Under the pieces are notes generated by a model, which was given only the letters and a program-made list of their open reading frames with translations, did not search any database and was not told where the DNA came from. The position numbers and the translations under genes are program-made. A stretch of 64,000 nt of DNA from an uncultured Bacteroidales bacterium (GTDB lineage Bacteria; Bacteroidota; Bacteroidia; Bacteroidales; Muribaculaceae): contig CADCFN010000003.1 of the NCBI GenBank assembly GCA_902800715.1, positions 62,001 to 126,000 of the forward strand. Reading direction: 5' to 3'. Below are positions 8,912 through 17,104 of the stretch, in pieces (the first letter of the stretch is position 1; each line of letters begins with the position of its first letter).

Positions 8912-10183
8912 ATGACTATGAAACGATTCTGGAAATTTAAAACACTGGTCACGGTTGCCATGCTGACCGTCCTGCAAGCCTGCGTCTGTGATGACAGCAT
9001 GCTCAATGTCAATGCCGAAGAGCCGCCTGCACATCATAAGAAAATCTCATTGACCGAAGCCCAACGCCAGATGCGTGACAACAACAATGAGTTCGCATGC
9101 AACCTGTTCCGCACCATCAACGCGCAGAAAACAGGTGATGCCAGCACCATCGTGTCGCCCATCAGCGTGAGTTATGTGCTGGGAATGCTCAACGATGGCG
9201 CTGACGGCGAGACACGCCAGCAGATTGCTGACGTACTAGGGCTGGGCAATTCGGTAGAGGAAATCAACCTGTTCTTCAAGAAGATGATTGAGGAGGCCCC
9301 CTATGTCGACACCCAGGTAACGGTAAAAATCGCCAACAGCATCGATGTCAACTCGGGATTGGACATCAGCCTCATCCCGCAGTACGAAGCCGACATGATG
9401 AAGTATTACAAGGCCCCGGTCTATGCGATGGATTTCAACGAAAACAGTAACTTGGCGTTCATCAACAAGTGGTGCAACACCAACACCGACGGCATGGTTC
9501 CCAGTATTCTTGACGAACTCAACCCCCTTGCCTCCATGTATCTGCTCAACGCCGTCTATTTCAAGGCCAACTGGACCGAGAAATTTGACCCCAAGGAAAC
9601 CCGCAACATGTACTTCACAAAGCAGAATGGCACTAACGTCGAGCGTAAAATGATGCACCTCAAGACAAAGGCTGACTATGCCAAGAACGACTTGTACAAG
9701 ATGCTGTGCCTGCCTTATGGCAGCAAAGGCTACTGCATGTATCTGTTGTTGCCCAACGAGGGAAAGACTATCGACGATGTTATCCAGAGCCTCACTTCAC
9801 AGTCACTTGACAATCAGCGGTTAAACACTTTTTCGGCTGCTGTCGATATCCTGATTCCCCGTTTCACCACCGAAAACGAGACAAAGCTTGAAAATGTACT
9901 CTCATCGATGGGAATGCCGCTGGCATTTGATTATGACCTTGCCGATTTCCCCAACATGGCTCAAGGGTACAATCTATATGTCTCGATGATGAAACAGAAG
10001 GCAAAAATCGAGGTCAACGAAGAGGGCACCAAGGCTGCTGCGGTCACGGTTGCCGAGATGACAAATAGATCATCGAGTAGCGTATCAGGTTACACGTTCC
10101 ACGCCACGCGCCCATTTGTCTATTTCATCATGGAAGAGAGCACGGGCTCAATCTTCTTCATGGGCACCTATTGCGGCGATTGA
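8912..10183 (+). CDS. Serpin-family protease inhibitor, lipoprotein
   Basis: 423 aa from ATG 8912 (8918 equally possible). The lipobox LQAC puts it on the cell envelope. The serpin core is complete: FACNLFRTI near the N-terminus, SPISVSYVLGMLNDGADGET (shutter region), the NAVYFKANW strand and a C-terminal HATRPFVYFIMEESTGSIFFMG. The hinge of the reactive loop reads EEGTKAAAVTVAEM, matching the inhibitory consensus (E-E-G-T-x-A-A-A), so it should trap serine or cysteine proteases. The loop then runs into a Ser-rich stretch (TNRSSSSVSG); the P1 residue is not certain. Bacterial serpins are thought to protect cells from host or competitor proteases. It stands alone, and the gene is intact. Confidence 0.95.
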   Translation: MTMKRFWKFKTLVTVAMLTVLQACVCDDSMLNVNAEEPPAHHKKISLTEAQRQMRDNNNEFACNLFRTINAQKTGDASTIVSPISVSYVLGMLNDGADGETRQQIADVLGLGNSVEEINLFFKKMIEEAPYVDTQVTVKIANSIDVNSGLDISLIPQYEADMMKYYKAPVYAMDFNENSNLAFINKWCNTNTDGMVPSILDELNPLASMYLLNAVYFKANWTEKFDPKETRNMYFTKQNGTNVERKMMHLKTKADYAKNDLYKMLCLPYGSKGYCMYLLLPNEGKTIDDVIQSLTSQSLDNQRLNTFSAAVDILIPRFTTENETKLENVLSSMGMPLAFDYDLADFPNMAQGYNLYVSMMKQKAKIEVNEEGTKAAAVTVAEMTNRSSSSVSGYTFHATRPFVYFIMEESTGSIFFMGTYCGD

Positions 10184-10225
10184 TAAGCTCCAATCGTCCC
10201 AATACATTTGCAGATTATATCACAG

Positions 10226-10260
10226 TTCCGCAGGTGGAGACAAATAGTCCACCTGCGGAA
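10226..10260 (+). terminator. Long perfect hairpin after the serpin gene
   Basis: A 13-bp stem (TTCCGCAGGTGGA at 10226-10238 with TCCACCTGCGGAA at 10248-10260) encloses a 9-nt loop. The right arm and following CCTGCGATTATTAGT recur at 10580-10610, so the hairpin is also part of repeat family C. There is no T run. Confidence 0.5.
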
Positions 10261-10736
10261 CCTGCGATTATTAGTTCTGGCAAAAGCTCCGTTAGGAGCG
10301 CTCAGGCCATAGGCAGGGGTCTAACGAGGCGAAGCCGAGTGTAACCCCTGCAATTGTGAGCATGGAAGTCTTAGCCCCATCGAGGCGGCAGTAAACCATT
10401 GACACACAGCGTGTCGCCCCGAATGGGGCTATTATTTGTGTGTGGTGCGGTCATCAACAGGAGTTTCGCTTCGCTACACTCCTGCCTACAACCTGACAGC
10501 CCTACGGGCTTAATAGTAAGCCTCTTAATATATAATATCCATTAAGACTTTGATATTCAACCGTTTCTTGAACTCACTTGTTTCCACCTGCGGAACCTGC
10601 AATTATTAGTCATTTGCCTGGCAAAAGCTCCGTTAGGAGCGCTCAGGTCATAGGCAGGGTCTAACGAGGCAAAGCCGAGTGTAACCCCTGCAACAGTGAG
10701 CATGGAAGTCTTAGCCCCGTCGGGGCGACAGGATAC
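10261..10736. repeat. Dispersed repeat family C, two tandem-spaced copies
   Basis: The sequence from about 10263 to 10395 is repeated at about 10598-10730 with few changes: ATTATTAGT, GGCAAAAGCTCCGTTAGGAG, CGCTCAGG, ATAGGCAGGG, TCTAACGAGGC, AAGCCGAGTGTAACCCCTGCAA, GAGCATGGAAGTCTTAGCCCC. Between the copies are small hairpins (CCCCGAATGGGG near 10418, GGAGT...ACTCC near 10460, GCCCTACGGGC near 10500). The second copy ends within a few bases of the stop codon of the TonB-dependent receptor. No coding frame. Confidence 0.8.
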
Positions 10737-12839
10737 TCAGAACTCGAGAGGAATGGTGAGCTTGACGATGATGTTGCGTCCCATGTTCAATACACCCTGG
10801 CGTCCGGTCACGGGATTGACCTCGGCATATTTGAGTCGGCTCAAGTGGCTCTGATAAGCCTTATTGGTGAGGTTGGTTCCCATCAGACTCAGGCATGCCA
10901 CACGCTGTCCCTTGAACATGATGTCGGTGCCGATGGCGGCATTGAGCAGGCAGTAGGCAGGCGTGGCGGTTTCGGTGTTATCGGCACGGTAGTAATGGTC
11001 CTGCTTGAAGTTATAGTCCACACCCAGCGAGACGAAGGCATTGTTCAGCACGCGTCCGTCATGCAGGATTTCCCACTTGATATCCGACTGCCAACGTGGG
11101 GCCGGAGTGAATGGCAGGTACTTCGATTCCTCGGGCTGGTGCAGCTGCACGGCATTGACCAGGGCAAAACTGGTGCCCAAGTGCAGGAAATGCCAGGGAT
11201 GGATATCCAGCGCCAATTCCCCACCCAACAACTGGGCATCGCCGCTGTCGTAGCGATAGGTCATGAACTCATCGTCGAGGACCTCGCCAGTGCGGTGGAT
11301 GAAGATATAGTTATCGATGCGGTTGCTGAACAGTGACAGCTGCGCATCCAGCCAGGACGTGGTCAACTCGGCACCCAGGTCGAACTGCAGGCTGAACTCG
11401 GGCTTGAGGTCACGGTTACCCACCTCGTAGCGCAGCGAACCCTCGTGCACACCGTTGCTGGCCAACTCGCTGATGTTAGGGGCGCGGAAACCACGGGCGG
11501 CGTTGGCCCTCAGGTCCAGATGCTCGTTAGCGTGCCACACGGCGCCCACGCTGGCGGTAAAGCCGTTGAAGTTGCGCTTGAAAGCCTGGAAGCGCACGTC
11601 GCCGTCATCCATCAGCTCACGGCTGTCGAGATGGCGGTTGTCAAAACGAAGACCTCCGTTCAGCGCCCATCGGCCCACATTGGCCGTAGTCGTGATAAAG
11701 GCGCCGAAGTCAAACAGACTATAGTTGGGAATCAGGAACTCGTCACCCTCGTTGAGCGAACGCTGCCACATGCCGCTCACACCGCCGGTGATGCGCCAGT
11801 CTTCGCCCAGGCGCCGCGTCACGTAGTGGACGTTGTAGTTGACCGTGTGCAGCTTGAGGTAAAGCCCGTACTCATCAGGGTAATCAAACTCCTGGCGGCG
11901 GTTCTGCTGGTAGGCCAGCACGGCATTAAGTCTCCCCTCCCCCACATAGAACGCATTGTCAAGCACGGCCTTGTAGTGATACACCTGCTGGTAAGGCAGG
12001 CCGTGGTGATAGGTCTTGGCATCGGTATAAGGTTGCTCCAGTTTGCCCGTCAGCGGGTCACGCCAGCCCTCGGCAATGCTCGGCGTCAGGTGGAAATAGG
12101 AGCCCGTCAGGCGCGTGTGGCCCCAAGACTTGTTGACACCCAGCATTCCCGACAATGCGCGCTCACGGAACTGCGTGTTGGGCACATAGCCATCGATAGG
12201 CGTTTTGTAGGCATGGGCGAACTTGTCGCCATAGCGGATGTTCCATGACAGGCCCTGCTTGTTGCCGCCGAAGTTGAACGAATAGTTCACCAGGCCGCTG
12301 TTGGAATGATATTCAGTGTTCACGTTCACGCGCATCTTGCCCAGCGGCACCACGGGGTCGGTGTTGAGTTTGAGAACTCCTGCCAGGGCATCAGAGCCGT
12401 AGAGCAGACTCGCGGGACCCTTGAGCACCTCTACCGAACTCACCGCATTGCCGTCAATCTCCACACCGTGCTCGTCGCCCCACTGCTGCCCCTCCTGGCG
12501 CACGCCGTCAGCAACGACGACCACACGGTTGTAACCCAGTCCGCGGATGACGGGTTTAGAGATGCCGCTACCAGTGCTCACCTGCGACACACCGGGCAGT
12601 TTGGCAACCGCGTCAACGATGTTGGTAGCAGGGGTCATGCGCAGGCTGTTACGGTCAACGACACCTGCAGGCATCGACATATCCTGCATCTTCACTGCAC
12701 CGGTCGGACCGGTGACGACCACTTGTTTGAGTTCTATGTGGCGAAAGAACACGTCGGTCGAGTCCAGCACGACCGCTTCTTGCGCTACCGCCGTGCCCAC
12801 GCACGCCAACAGCAGAAGAATCGAAAGGTATGATTTCAT
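10737..12839 (-). CDS. TonB-dependent outer-membrane receptor, metal or chelate type
   Basis: 700 aa with a signal peptide (cleavage after AVA near residue 19). The plug domain is clear (QVVVTG, ...VAKLPGVSQVSTG, ISKPVIRGLGYNRVVVVADG, VEVLKGPASLLYGSDALAGV; residues about 38-160), and a 22-strand barrel follows, ending in an aromatic residue (LTIPLEF). It has no N-terminal carboxypeptidase-like extension and no SusD partner, unlike glycan SusC proteins, so a siderophore, heme or metal-complex ligand is more likely. The next gene upstream on the same strand encodes a His/Cys-rich membrane protein, which supports a metal role. The substrate is inferred only from context. Confidence 0.9.
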   Translation of the reverse strand: MKSYLSILLLLACVGTAVAQEAVVLDSTDVFFRHIELKQVVVTGPTGAVKMQDMSMPAGVVDRNSLRMTPATNIVDAVAKLPGVSQVSTGSGISKPVIRGLGYNRVVVVADGVRQEGQQWGDEHGVEIDGNAVSSVEVLKGPASLLYGSDALAGVLKLNTDPVVPLGKMRVNVNTEYHSNSGLVNYSFNFGGNKQGLSWNIRYGDKFAHAYKTPIDGYVPNTQFRERALSGMLGVNKSWGHTRLTGSYFHLTPSIAEGWRDPLTGKLEQPYTDAKTYHHGLPYQQVYHYKAVLDNAFYVGEGRLNAVLAYQQNRRQEFDYPDEYGLYLKLHTVNYNVHYVTRRLGEDWRITGGVSGMWQRSLNEGDEFLIPNYSLFDFGAFITTTANVGRWALNGGLRFDNRHLDSRELMDDGDVRFQAFKRNFNGFTASVGAVWHANEHLDLRANAARGFRAPNISELASNGVHEGSLRYEVGNRDLKPEFSLQFDLGAELTTSWLDAQLSLFSNRIDNYIFIHRTGEVLDDEFMTYRYDSGDAQLLGGELALDIHPWHFLHLGTSFALVNAVQLHQPEESKYLPFTPAPRWQSDIKWEILHDGRVLNNAFVSLGVDYNFKQDHYYRADNTETATPAYCLLNAAIGTDIMFKGQRVACLSLMGTNLTNKAYQSHLSRLKYAEVNPVTGRQGVLNMGRNIIVKLTIPLEF

Positions 12840-13003
12840 TCTGTGATTCTTTTTAATGATTAAACGGGATGTTGTTGCTTGTGATGGTGTATCATCAAGC
12901 GTGACTTCATGTTTAGTCAGTCTAGCGTTTGAGAAAATCTAAGCAGAAATTGTCATAAAAATTAAATAAGACGTGATTTTATTTAATTTTATTAATCATT
13001 TTG

Positions 13004-13032
13004 TTTGATTTCTCGCGCGTAGCGCGATTCTA
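13004..13032 (+). repeat. Hairpin repeat family F (TTTCTCG...CGATT), variant CGCG
   Basis: TTGATTTC is followed by the perfect stem TCGCGC-GTA-GCGCGA (13013-13027). Three relatives at 14045, 31879 and 31994 keep the flanks but have GGCC arms instead, that is, both arms changed together. Confidence 0.65.
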
Positions 13033-13072
13033 GTTGTGACAAATGTATGACACAACCTCAAGTGCTAATGTA

Positions 13073-13453
13073 TCACAGAAAGAACGGGGGAGCACGCAGC
13101 GAGGGATGCGCAACGGCCCTGACTACAAGCTCGTTGGGCAAGAAATACTCCAAATGGACTGCCGTTTGCTTCACCACAAGGTCGGCGACCATGCGGGGGA
13201 CATCTATCTGTGTGCTGAGGAAACGGCACGACAGGCACTCATCAATGTGATGGTTGCTTGCGGTGATGTGGCCCGAGTGGTGAACAGCTGTATGGCATTG
13301 GCATTGCTCACAGTCTATTGCCTTGGAGAAATCGTTTAGCGAATGTACATGAAGCGAAGCAAGCAACACCATCGGCACATAGACCGATAGCATAACCCAG
13401 GCAAACAATCGTTGCCTGCGAGTGACACCGTTATGTGTATGCTTGCAGTTCAT
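13073..13453 (-). CDS. His/Cys-rich single-pass membrane protein, possible metal handling
   Basis: 126 aa from ATG 13453. A basic N-terminus with His residues (CKHTH) precedes one membrane segment (about residues 19-38). Behind it lies a metal-ligand-like stretch: HVHS, CEQCQCH, HHSGH, ASNHH, CLSC. This resembles small DUF2946-like proteins found beside TonB receptors for metals in Bacteroidetes. The gene is upstream of the TonB-dependent receptor, 233 nt apart on the same strand, with the family F hairpin between. The promoter -7 box overlaps the position just before the ATG, which would make the mRNA leaderless, or else translation begins at a later Met. Function is inferred. Confidence 0.65.
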   Translation of the reverse strand: MNCKHTHNGVTRRQRLFAWVMLSVYVPMVLLASLHVHSLNDFSKAIDCEQCQCHTAVHHSGHITASNHHIDECLSCRFLSTQIDVPRMVADLVVKQTAVHLEYFLPNELVVRAVAHPSLRAPPFFL

Positions 13454-13459
13454 CGGCAG

Positions 13460-13489
13460 CAAAGGTAATGGTATTTTTCAAAAAACAAA
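13460..13489 (-). promoter_or_regulatory. Promoter immediately upstream of the His/Cys-rich gene
   Basis: TTTG (13486-13489), 18 nt, TACCTTTG (13460-13467) on the minus strand. The predicted transcription start falls at or within a few bases of the ATG at 13453. Confidence 0.55.
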
Positions 13490-13724
13490 TCCCAAACCAC
13501 AATAATTCAGATTATTTAAGCAATCCTAGCCGATTTGTTTTCAGTCAAGCCCATAACTGCGTTCAGAGACAAACCAAGCGTGTCATAATTATTTGTTGCT
13601 GATTGAATCACACGGCTCACGAGAAATCCAACAAAATAATCAATGTAATTATAATACAAACCCGTTGGCGGAATTAATTGCATAAGTAGAGTGTACGCGA
13701 TAATGCCTAGGTGACTATGGCAAA

Positions 13725-13990
13725 AACGCCCAAAGGGCGGTCATTTGAGTAACCGTGGGTGATGCAAACCGCTGAGCGGTAGCGAAGTGGTTTGCATCAC
13801 CCACGGAAGTGCAATACTATCCTCGTCGCTGGAAGCGACCCCATTCCATCTAGCCCATGTTGAAGGGGTCGCCTTCAGCGACTGGTCATGGCTCATCACG
13901 CCCCCGATGAATCAGCCACCTTCGCTCTGCTCGGTTGCCTGATTTATCGGGGGTTACACAAAGGACACCCTTCGGGTGTCAATTGACTGG
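13725..13990 (+). repeat. Dispersed repeat family D, copy 2, with an 18-bp perfect palindrome
   Basis: Positions 13854-13985 are an inverted copy of 7517-7645. In front lies a perfect inverted repeat: an 18-nt arm at 13753-13770 (CCGTGGGTGATGCAAACC), an 18-nt loop, and its complement at 13789-13806. Smaller hairpins are CGCCCAAAGGGCG (13729-13741) and ACACCC-TTC-GGGTGT (about 13966-13980). The surrounding gap (13490-14118) holds no gene. Confidence 0.75.
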
Positions 13991-14040
13991 CAAATAAATC
14001 GATTCTATAATTCCGCCAACAGGTAATACGATTTTTTTGA

Positions 14041-14066
14041 TTTCTCGGCCGTTAGGCCGATTATAA
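14041..14066 (+). repeat. Hairpin repeat family F, variant GGCC/GTTA loop
   Basis: TTTC followed by TCGGCC-GTTA-GGCCGA (14045-14060) and TTATAA. Same layout as the copies at 13013, 31879 and 31994. Confidence 0.65.
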
Positions 14067-14118
14067 CGGACTCAATAGCAGTTTAGCAACACCCTCATTG
14101 AAACCATTGGGGGCTGCA

Positions 14119-15552
14119 TCACTCTCCGCGGGCCAACTCGTGCGTTGCAAATTTCAACGTAGCAAACCGCAAGTGCGTAATTCCCCTGAATCCCGTCATG
14201 AACACACGCATGAAACGGATGTTGGAGAAATCCTGGATAGAACCGAACTTCCTCTCGTAATCAGCCAGTGGAATCATGAAGTGGTACCATGTAGCCACCT
14301 GGATTTCACCATTACGGGTGTGAACTTTGGCCACACGCTTATCGGTGATATAGTTCCTACCCACCAGCATCGAGTCGGGATGGATAGCAATGCGATATTG
14401 GAAATAACGCTCATTCTCATTAAGCGTGTTATCATTGTTGATGTCCTCGGTATCGGGCGTTGAACGAGCCTGCTGGTACTGGCTGTCAGCAGCATCACTC
14501 TGGGACAGCGAGTTGCCATCAGTGCCATTGTAGTGCTTGTAGCGCTCGAGAATAGAACTACGTTGCAAGTCGTAATAATTGTTAAGGCAGTAAGCATAGT
14601 TGTCACCTGCCGGGTCGTTGAAAGGAGAGAACGGATCATTCATCATAGCAAGATACGTGGACTCAGGCAACATAGCGCGCAACTTATTCAAGTAATTGGC
14701 GTAACTGGGATGAGTGTACTCATCCTGGTTGATGAGACCGTCAAGGCCGACATCTTGATGGATGCGAGCACCACTGGCGTTGTCGTAGGCATAAGTAACC
14801 GGACCCAGATTAGAGACTCTCCCCCAAACCGTTGTGATAAGATTTGTATTGTCACCATTGGCGGGCAAGCCGTTCTCATAACTCTTGAGACCATCCTTGA
14901 GGACATCCTCACTCACATCACCCAAGTTGAAGTACAACAAGCCTCCATCCTGGTTGTCCAATTCGGGGTCCATGAACGGGTCAAGCATCCAGAACTGGAT
15001 ATACTTGATGCCAGCCTGCTCAAAGTTGGTATTGTCAATTTTGCACATAATGCCACCCCATCGCATCTCGGGATAGAGCAGATATCCTTCAACGTCAACA
15101 TTGGTAGCATCCAGGTTGTAGGGACCGCGCTCACGAGGATAGAACGAGAGGTTAAGCGTCTGGATGACGGACGATTCACCATAATTGATGTCACGACCTG
15201 GAAACACTTCGTTAATCGCTACCTCACGGGCGTAGGGATAGGACAGCGCATCCAAGTCATTCTTGATGTATCCAGGAGCATAGGCAGAACCGCGTTTTGT
15301 GAACAGCCGGTCAATGGTATACCACGCCAGCAGCGCGCGATTCTTGCCATAGTCCACGTCATTGATTAATGAAGCCTCAGGGAATAGTGCTGGAACCGAG
15401 GCGAGCGACCAATTCTTTGGATTGCACAGGTCAAAAGAGGTCTCAGGGGTTTCGGGCTCGTCAATGATGGAGTTACCCGAAGTAGAATCAGAGCAACTCG
15501 TTAATACGCCACACAACAATAAGAGTAGCAGGATACTTTCTATTCCTTTCAT
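14119..15552 (-). CDS. Stand-alone SprA-domain-like lipoprotein
   Basis: 477 aa. The lipobox LTSC (Cys near residue 20) predicts lipidation. The body carries the hallmarks of the SprA/Sov family, the giant outer-membrane channel of the type IX secretion system: NRALLAWYTIDRLF (about 71-84), APGYIKNDLDALSYPYAREV, FPGRDINYGESSVIQTLNLSFYP, RERGPYNLD and, at the end, NIRFMRVFMTGF...LRFATLKFATHELARGE. SprA proteins are normally above 2000 residues and hold two copies of this N-terminal-type domain; here one copy exists alone with its own signal peptide. It stops where SprA usually continues with Trp-Arg. It cannot be the channel, because the barrel is missing, so an accessory or plug-like periplasmic or surface role is inferred. 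Confidence 0.85.
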   Translation of the reverse strand: MKGIESILLLLLLCGVLTSCSDSTSGNSIIDEPETPETSFDLCNPKNWSLASVPALFPEASLINDVDYGKNRALLAWYTIDRLFTKRGSAYAPGYIKNDLDALSYPYAREVAINEVFPGRDINYGESSVIQTLNLSFYPRERGPYNLDATNVDVEGYLLYPEMRWGGIMCKIDNTNFEQAGIKYIQFWMLDPFMDPELDNQDGGLLYFNLGDVSEDVLKDGLKSYENGLPANGDNTNLITTVWGRVSNLGPVTYAYDNASGARIHQDVGLDGLINQDEYTHPSYANYLNKLRAMLPESTYLAMMNDPFSPFNDPAGDNYAYCLNNYYDLQRSSILERYKHYNGTDGNSLSQSDAADSQYQQARSTPDTEDINNDNTLNENERYFQYRIAIHPDSMLVGRNYITDKRVAKVHTRNGEIQVATWYHFMIPLADYERKFGSIQDFSNIRFMRVFMTGFRGITHLRFATLKFATHELARGE

Positions 15553-15752
15553 AATTCTAGTTTTTTTTAATTAACGTAAGTTTAATAACAATTTGGGTAA
15601 TGATATTCTCTTTCCTAAATATAGCATTAAAATGTAAAATATCCGTTCAAAGTGACCATCCGCGTGAAAATAGTCCCTTTTTCTAATAAACGGAATAAAG
15701 CATGAATTATTATCTGAAATAAAAGTGTATGAGGGCGATTTACTGAATTGGT

Positions 15753-15880
15753 TTACAATTCGATATAGAGCAGGACAATGTCCTCGTAGTGCCCGTCCTT
15801 CATGAGAAAGCCCGTGGGATGCGGCCCAACTGCGTGAAGCCCAGACGCTCATACAGGTGCAGGGCATGGACTGCCGCCCT
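15753..15880 (-). pseudogene. Remnant of a GNAT acetyltransferase (C-terminal end, frameshifted)
   Basis: On the minus strand a frame reads N-R-A-A-V-H-A-L-H-L-Y-E-R-L-G-F-T-Q-L-G and continues R-I-P-R-A-F. After a frame change near 15800 it continues G-F-L-M-K-D-G-H-Y-E-D-I-V-L-L-Y-I-E-L and a stop at 15753-15755. This is the typical end of a GNAT enzyme (N-x-A-A-x-x-L-Y-E-x-L-G-F ... D-G-x-Y-E-D-I). Nothing of the N-terminal half is recognisable, so it is a decayed gene. Confidence 0.65.
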
Positions 15881-15952
15881 ATTTCAGGCGGGCGGTCATG
15901 TACGCGTCGTTGCCAACGACGCCGATACCTGAAAAGATATCTAGCCCGACAG

Positions 15953-15983
15953 TTGCAGAACTTGAAGTAAATTCTTACCTTTG
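15953..15983 (+). promoter_or_regulatory. Promoter of the small lipoprotein gene
   Basis: TTG (15953-15955), 20 nt, TACCTTTG (15976-15983), about 25 nt before the start region. Confidence 0.55.
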
Positions 15984-16014
15984 CAGGTGAAGAACCATTC
16001 AACAGGATATGATT

Positions 16015-16437
16015 ATGAAACATTTATCGCTTTTTTCTATCGTTGCACTGCTGTGCCTGATCGGGCTCAGTGCTTGCGACAGCCCAGTGCTTGACCTCGA
16101 TAAGTACCACCGCAATGCCAAGCAGGCCGTCGAGGCGCTCTACAACGAGTTGCCCAACAAGAGTGACAAGAAATTCCTCAAGGAGGCCGTGAAGTTCAAG
16201 GAGAACGACAAACTCAGTGACTATCAGAAAAACGAATTCTTTAAACAGTTGACACAGAAGAATTTCAAAGTCACTGCCAAGAAGGTCAAGGTGCGCGATG
16301 GCTACACCGAGGTAGTCTGTGACCTCACTTTTAGTGACGGCACCGTGAAAAAGAAAAAATTCCACCTGTACAAGGAGGACAATGTGTGGAAGACACAAAT
16401 CGGCTTCGCAGATTTAAGGGATGCCGTTTACAAGTAA
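16015..16437 (+). CDS. Small lipoprotein, DUF4878-like
   Basis: 140 aa from ATG 16015; ATG 16009 lies in the same frame, but AGGA is better spaced for 16015. The lipobox LSAC predicts an inner- or outer-membrane lipoprotein. The mature part has an N-terminal helix (AKQAVEALYNELPN) and then strands (VTAKKVKVRDGYTEVVCDLTFSDGTVKKKKFHLYKEDNVWKTQ cut into short elements), the cystatin/NTF2-like layout of DUF4878 proteins. A role is unknown. It is followed after 45 nt by the exported flavin reductase gene and may be co-transcribed. Confidence 0.75.
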   Translation: MKHLSLFSIVALLCLIGLSACDSPVLDLDKYHRNAKQAVEALYNELPNKSDKKFLKEAVKFKENDKLSDYQKNEFFKQLTQKNFKVTAKKVKVRDGYTEVVCDLTFSDGTVKKKKFHLYKEDNVWKTQIGFADLRDAVYK

Positions 16438-16482
16438 GTTCCTATCAACATCGCCAAGAGACAGAAAACCATTAATAAGCGT

Positions 16483-17064
16483 ATGAAGAAGTTTTTCATT
16501 TTTGCCATCATATTGACCATGTTATCGTTGCAAGATATTGCCGCCCAGTCCCTTGAGGGCTACAAAGCAATTAACCTAAAAGAGGAATTCACCGACAATG
16601 CGTTCACGTTCTTCTCGCGGGCGCCCATCCTGCTGTCTGGAGACAAGACCGCCCACAACGCCATGACCATCGGTTGGGGCAGCCTGGGCAATTACCTGGG
16701 TTACAACCGTCTGACCGTGAGCGTCTATGTAGCTCCGGCACGTTACACCTACGAGTTCATGGAGCGCTACCCACGGTTCACCATCATGGAGTTTGACGAC
16801 GAACAGGTGGCACAATACATGGGCAGCCACAGCGGCCGTGACGGCGATAAAGCCGCGGCATTGGGCCTCCATGTGGCATACACCCCAAGCGGAACGCCCT
16901 ACTACACCGAAGCCAAAACCGTCATCGAGTGCGATATCATCACCGCCTTCCATCAGCAGGAGGGGGACTTCCGCAGCGACACCCCGCGCAACTTCTATGA
17001 AAGGTTCAGCGCCGGCATCCACGCCGTCTACATCGGCGAAGTCATCGGCGCCTGGAAAAAATAA
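16483..17064 (+). CDS. Exported flavin reductase-like protein
   Basis: 193 aa. A signal peptide (residues 1-21, cleavage before QSLEG) precedes a flavin-reductase-like split barrel: NAMTIGWGSLGNYL (residues about 53-66, the TxxW-type FMN-binding turn), VYVAPARYTYEFME, and FSAGIHAVYIGEVI near the end. Family members bind FMN and reduce flavins or act in flavin-dependent monooxygenase systems; most are cytosolic, so the signal peptide is notable. The gene opens a 10-kb region rich in flavoproteins and aldo-keto reductases. The electron partner is unknown. Confidence 0.85.
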   Translation: MKKFFIFAIILTMLSLQDIAAQSLEGYKAINLKEEFTDNAFTFFSRAPILLSGDKTAHNAMTIGWGSLGNYLGYNRLTVSVYVAPARYTYEFMERYPRFTIMEFDDEQVAQYMGSHSGRDGDKAAALGLHVAYTPSGTPYYTEAKTVIECDIITAFHQQEGDFRSDTPRNFYERFSAGIHAVYIGEVIGAWKK

Positions 17065-17104
17065 CCCACCCCTATACAGGCCAAAGACAAGACCGCAGGT
17101 CAAT

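Noticed and set aside
14066-14119. Possibility that the SprA-domain gene is a full sprA interrupted by a nonsense mutation
   Set aside because: Beyond the stop there is another in-frame stop within 30 nt and no further SprA-like sequence; the upstream side begins with a proper lipoprotein signal.
15571-16023. A 150-codon frame covering the region upstream of the lipoprotein gene
   Set aside because: It is in a different frame from the GNAT remnant it covers and includes the promoter of the next gene.
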